The notes under the pieces were generated by a model. The model did no database searches and had not been told where the DNA came from. It worked only from the letters and a program-made list of their open reading frames with translations. A stretch of 64,000 nucleotides of DNA from Planctomycetota bacterium (GTDB lineage: Bacteria > Planctomycetota > J058 > JAJDCQ01), in the NCBI GenBank assembly GCA_029260755.1, contig JAJDCQ010000230.1:1-64000 (forward strand), read 5' to 3'. The translations under genes were made by a program, and so were the position numbers. Shown piece after piece: positions 61,261 to 64,000 of the stretch. Position 1 is the first letter of the stretch, and every line of letters starts with the position of its first letter.

Positions 61261-62202
61261 TCAGTCCTTCTTCTCGGACGCCTTCGTCAGCGCCAGGAAC
61301 TTCTCATCCGCGCGGAGCGACTCGAACGCCCGGTCGCCCTGCGCCTCGAACTTCCACCGCTCGCGGGCGGCGTCCTGATCGATGAACTCGGTCAGGTAGC
61401 GGCCGAGGAAGTCGATCGCCTTGCCCGCGTCTCCGCTCAGCGCGTGGATCGCGGCGACGTTGTAGAACATGTCGGCCGTCGGCTCGACCGTGCCGAGGAT
61501 CTTGAGCGCCCCCTCGGCGTCACCGCCGAGCGCCTGGAAGCGCGCGTAGAAGACCTTGTTGAACGGGTCGTTCGGCTCGAGCGCCAGCGCCTTCTTGGCG
61601 TAGCTCTGCCCGATGGCGTCCTGCTTCACGTAGGTCATGTGGATCGCCATGTTGCGGTAGCAGAGGGCGGTCGGGTGGGCCTTGATGGAGCGCTTGAAGT
61701 AGTCCATCCCGCCGCGGTAGTTCTCCTCGGTGACGAGGATCTTGCCGAGGCCGTGGCACGCGATCGCCTCGGTCACCTTGTCGCGGGCGCGAGCCGACTG
61801 CGCCTCGACGAGGGCGAGCGCCTTCTCGAAGGCCACCTTGGCCGCGGCCCAGTCGCCGAGGTGGACGCGCTGAAGCTCTCCGACGAACCGAAGCGGCACC
61901 GGATCCTCGGGATCGAGCTCGGCCGCCTTGCTGTAGCTGGCGAGGGCGATCGCGAAGTCCTGCTCGAGCTCGGCGACGAGGCCGTCCTCGAGCAGCTCCT
62001 GCACCTGCTCGTCGATCCCCGGCTCCTCCTCGTCGGCCGAGGGCTCCCCCTCGTCGTCGTCCGCCTCGTCGTCGCCGGCGGCCGCCTTGGCGGGCTTCTC
62101 GTCATCCGCGAGAGCGGCCGACGGGTCGAGAACGGCGGACGAGGCGAGCGCGGCGGCGACGGCGACGAGCCCGGTCGCCACGAAGGACCACGGCCTGATC
62201 AT
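61261..62202 (-). CDS. Exported TPR protein, paralogue (313 aa)
   Basis: Signal peptide (about 1-31: AVAAALASSAVLDPSAALA), then a strongly acidic spacer of about 35 residues (EADDDEGEPSADEEEPG), then TPR units (FAIALASYSKAAELDPEDPV, AKVAFEKALAL, GQSYAKKALALEPNDP). Compared with its downstream neighbour it has the same order of segments and the shared phrase DP-x-PVPLRFVGEL, showing a common ancestor. The ATG at 62202 is chosen because the upstream 193 residues of the open frame are low-complexity Ser/Arg. The pair is translated together. Confidence 0.7.
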   Translation of the reverse strand: MIRPWSFVATGLVAVAAALASSAVLDPSAALADDEKPAKAAAGDDEADDDEGEPSADEEEPGIDEQVQELLEDGLVAELEQDFAIALASYSKAAELDPEDPVPLRFVGELQRVHLGDWAAAKVAFEKALALVEAQSARARDKVTEAIACHGLGKILVTEENYRGGMDYFKRSIKAHPTALCYRNMAIHMTYVKQDAIGQSYAKKALALEPNDPFNKVFYARFQALGGDAEGALKILGTVEPTADMFYNVAAIHALSGDAGKAIDFLGRYLTEFIDQDAARERWKFEAQGDRAFESLRADEKFLALTKASEKKD

Positions 62203-62305
62203 CAGAGCCTCCAGGGCGCCGAGGCGCCGTCTTTCGATGTCCACACGGTCAGCGAGCGGCAGCGCTCGATTCGACGAGCCTGCCCGAGCAGCAGGGGTCC
62301 GATCG

Positions 62306-63229
62306 CTAGCGCAGCCCCTCGAGGGCGCTCTGGCAGTCGGCCTCGAGCTCGGTGCCCTCGAGACCGGGCAGGAGCCACTCGAGCGTCTTGCGGGCCTCGC
62401 CCTTGTCCTGCAGCCCGCGGCACTCGTCGATGCGGGCGCGGGCCTTCTCGATCGCCTCGCCCCACATAGTGTTCGCCTGCTCGACGGCATCGTGGCCGCG
62501 CGACTCGCGAACGATCCGAAGGGTGGTGAGGCACCGGACGAGATCATCGGCGGCGAGGAGGCGCTTGGCGAGATCGACCCTCTTCTGAAGGTCCTTGCGC
62601 TGTCCCTTGGACCAGCCCCCGGCGCCCGAGAGGGCGCTCTTGATCTTGCGGTAGCTGATCGCGTCGTCGGCGGACGACCGTCCCTCGAAGCGCTTGTACT
62701 CGTTGCCGTACTTGTCGGCGATGACGACGACGTGGAGGGTGCCATCGACCTTCCAGCGGGTCCGCCAGGCCTCCGAGGCATCGTAGTCGTACTTGATCGC
62801 GGGGTACTTCTTGCTCAGGTCCGCGAGGATCTTGGTGTGGAACGCATCGTGGGTCTCGGAGTCGCGCTCGGGGAGGAAGTAATGGAGGTGGCCGTAGCTC
62901 CGGCCGGTCGTCATCTCGTCGGCGTCGGCGTGATCGACCCAGACCGTGTTGTAGATCTCGGCGCGAACCTTGCCGCTCTTCTCCTTGGAGGAGCTCCGGC
63001 TCGAGCCGCCGAGGCGCTTGCTCGACGACTGCCGATCACTCTCGGGGCGCGCCGGCGTCTTCTTCTTCTTGGGCTTGTTCGTGAACCCGCCGCCGCCGCG
63101 TCGAACCCGGCTTCCACCGCCACCACCGCCACCGCCGCCGCCGCAGGTGGCGTAGGCGTCGGTCGCTCCGATCCCCATGGCGATGATCACGGCGAGGACG
63201 GATGAGGAGGCAGCCTTGGCGATGTTCAT
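62306..63229 (-). CDS. Exported Gly-rich secreted protein (307 aa)
   Basis: Signal peptide (1-27, AMGIGATDAYA cleavage region) followed by a Cys and a ten-residue Gly run, then a basic Ser/Lys stretch (PKKKKTPARPE). The remainder (about 90-300) is a compact alpha/beta domain with a thioredoxin-like feel (YNTVWVDHADADEM, HVVVIADKYGNEYKRFEG) and a helical C-terminus; the thioredoxin resemblance is weak and no CxxC is present. It lies upstream of the TPR pair on the same strand, 103 bp away. Confidence 0.55.
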   Translation of the reverse strand: MNIAKAASSSVLAVIIAMGIGATDAYATCGGGGGGGGGGSRVRRGGGGFTNKPKKKKTPARPESDRQSSSKRLGGSSRSSSKEKSGKVRAEIYNTVWVDHADADEMTTGRSYGHLHYFLPERDSETHDAFHTKILADLSKKYPAIKYDYDASEAWRTRWKVDGTLHVVVIADKYGNEYKRFEGRSSADDAISYRKIKSALSGAGGWSKGQRKDLQKRVDLAKRLLAADDLVRCLTTLRIVRESRGHDAVEQANTMWGEAIEKARARIDECRGLQDKGEARKTLEWLLPGLEGTELEADCQSALEGLR

Positions 63230-63385
63230 TCCGAGTCTCCCGGGTGTACGAGCGTAGGGACGCGCCGCTGGGCGCTCATCCCCCCATTGGATGATGATGA
63301 TCTCTTATAGCAGACCCCGCGCGCAGCTCACAAGGAACCCGGCTCGCGAGCGCGGGTGCCCCGCGCATCGCGTCATAGGCCAACG

Positions 63386-63856
63386 TCAGGCGGAGCCGGG
63401 ATCTCCGGCGGAACCGGGATCGAAGGGCTCTCCGCGGAGCCGCCCGATCGTGAGGCGCTGGAAGCCAGGCAACGAGGCGTCGAGACCGGCCACGGGCGGG
63501 AGGGTCGGAGGAGGAGACGCGGGAGGCGACTCAGGAGGCGACGCAGGCGAGGGCGTCGGGGCAGACGAAGGGAGCGCCGACACGGGCTCGCCGGCGAGCG
63601 GATCGATCGATCGACAGAGCTCGCTCGCCCGCCCCCGGGCGGCGTCCCGCAACCGCTCGAGCTTCGCGCGCTCGTCGGCGCCGTCGGCCCGCGCGAGGAG
63701 GCCGTCGTAGAAGTCGACCGTCGAGAGCTCGCGCTGGAGCGCGGCGACGAGCGCCGGCGGCTCGGCTGCCTCGGAGAGCTCGGGCGGCTCGGACGCTTCG
63801 CGAGCGTCGCCCGCGCCGGGCGCCTCCCGCGGCGGCGGATCCTCGGGGGTTTCCAT
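63386..63856 (-). CDS. Small acidic Pro-rich protein (156 aa)
   Basis: Acidic and Pro/Glu-rich at the start, with a helical core (about 35-85: LVAALQRELSTVDFYDGLLA) and a Pro/Ser/Thr-rich disordered tail ending in short GDPGSA repeats. No family recognised. The ATG at 63856 is preferred to the longer frame because the extra residues are Arg-rich and unlike the rest. It is separate from the secreted protein gene by 156 bp of non-coding sequence. Confidence 0.5.
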   Translation of the reverse strand: METPEDPPPREAPGAGDAREASEPPELSEAAEPPALVAALQRELSTVDFYDGLLARADGADERAKLERLRDAARGRASELCRSIDPLAGEPVSALPSSAPTPSPASPPESPPASPPPTLPPVAGLDASLPGFQRLTIGRLRGEPFDPGSAGDPGSA

Positions 63857-63910
63857 GCCCCGAGGATACCGCCGACGCGGCCGCGTCCTCAACGTCGGCC
63901 GCGATCCATG

Positions 63911-64000
63911 TCAGATCGAGACCTGCCAGCCGAGGATCACGATCAGCTCGGTGTCGAGGGTCGGCCCGTCGTAGTGCTGCCAGACGGGCATGCCCACCTC
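63911..64000 (-). CDS. 3' end of a gene running off the right edge
   Basis: The last 29 codons of a minus-strand gene: the peptide ends with alternating hydrophobic residues (LDTELIVILGWQVSI), the pattern of a terminal outer-membrane beta-barrel strand. That is suggestive only; too little is present to name it. Confidence 0.5.
   Translation of the reverse strand, partial: EVGMPVWQHYDGPTLDTELIVILGWQVSI

Overview
This is a very GC-rich, gene-dense stretch of bacterial DNA. Three things point to Planctomycetota or a related large-genome lineage with complex signalling: two adjacent membrane-spanning Ser/Thr kinases with large TPR or beta-rich output halves, a 77-aa protein of a type I associate with planctomycetes, and secreted TPR proteins. 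Myxococcota cannot be excluded from sequence alone. Everything left of about 48.2 kb looks like an accessory island; everything right of it looks like ordinary chromosome. The border is marked by a 41-nt piece that fits the 3' half of tRNA-Trp exactly (48144-48184), the usual scar of integration into a tRNA gene. The intact tRNA would then lie beyond the left edge.

Layout. (1) 0-4.8 kb: a GTCTCGAT repeat array spaced mostly at multiples of about 10 bp, then a minus-strand cassette: PIN-domain protein, 44-aa CxxC protein, excisionase-like HTH protein, RNase D-like exonuclease, and a helical protein followed by a broken winged-helix coding stretch. (2) 4.9-14.5 kb: a minus-strand operon encoding a subtilisin (S8), a ComEC-type metallo-beta-lactamase-fold protein, two lipoproteins, an AvrRpt2-type cysteine protease and an unknown 200-aa protein. 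It diverges from a 1279-aa alpha/beta-hydrolase plus CHAT protease fusion. I read this as a candidate multi-protease conflict or stress system. (3) 14.9-26.2 kb: five overlapping plus-strand genes encoding a UPF1-like SF1 helicase with a C-terminal DUF559-type nuclease, a membrane-anchored coiled coil, a membrane-anchored coiled coil fused to a McrB-type AAA+ domain, a DUF2357 (McrC-like) protein whose nuclease core looks dead, and a degenerate Hsp70-like protein. The nearest described class I can name is CoCoNuT (coiled-coil McrBC-type systems), but this arrangement is unusual. A NucS/DUF91-like nuclease gene follows. (4) 27.5-44.1 kb: a complete class 1 DISARM locus (drmD, drmMI, drmA, drmB, drmC) with a DUF4145-UvrD helicase gene between drmB and drmC. 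(5) 44.1-47.9 kb: a McrBC type IV restriction pair whose McrB carries an EVE/PUA-like reader region. (6) 47.9-48.8 kb: the tRNA-Trp fragment, an internally deleted formylglycine-generating-enzyme relic and dispersed repeats. (7) 48.9-64 kb: chromosome, with a membrane-anchored helical repeat protein, a DUF457-type membrane protein, two receptor-like kinases, an MBL-fold hydrolase, a 208-bp inverted-repeat element, two secreted TPR proteins, a secreted Gly-rich protein and the end of one more gene.

From 14.9 to 47.9 kb all genes run in one direction, mostly with overlaps of a few bases. This is about 33 kb of stacked nucleic-acid-targeting defence: modification-sensing restriction (McrBC), methylation-based restriction (DISARM), and a membrane-bound McrB/helicase/Hsp70 system whose target is unknown.
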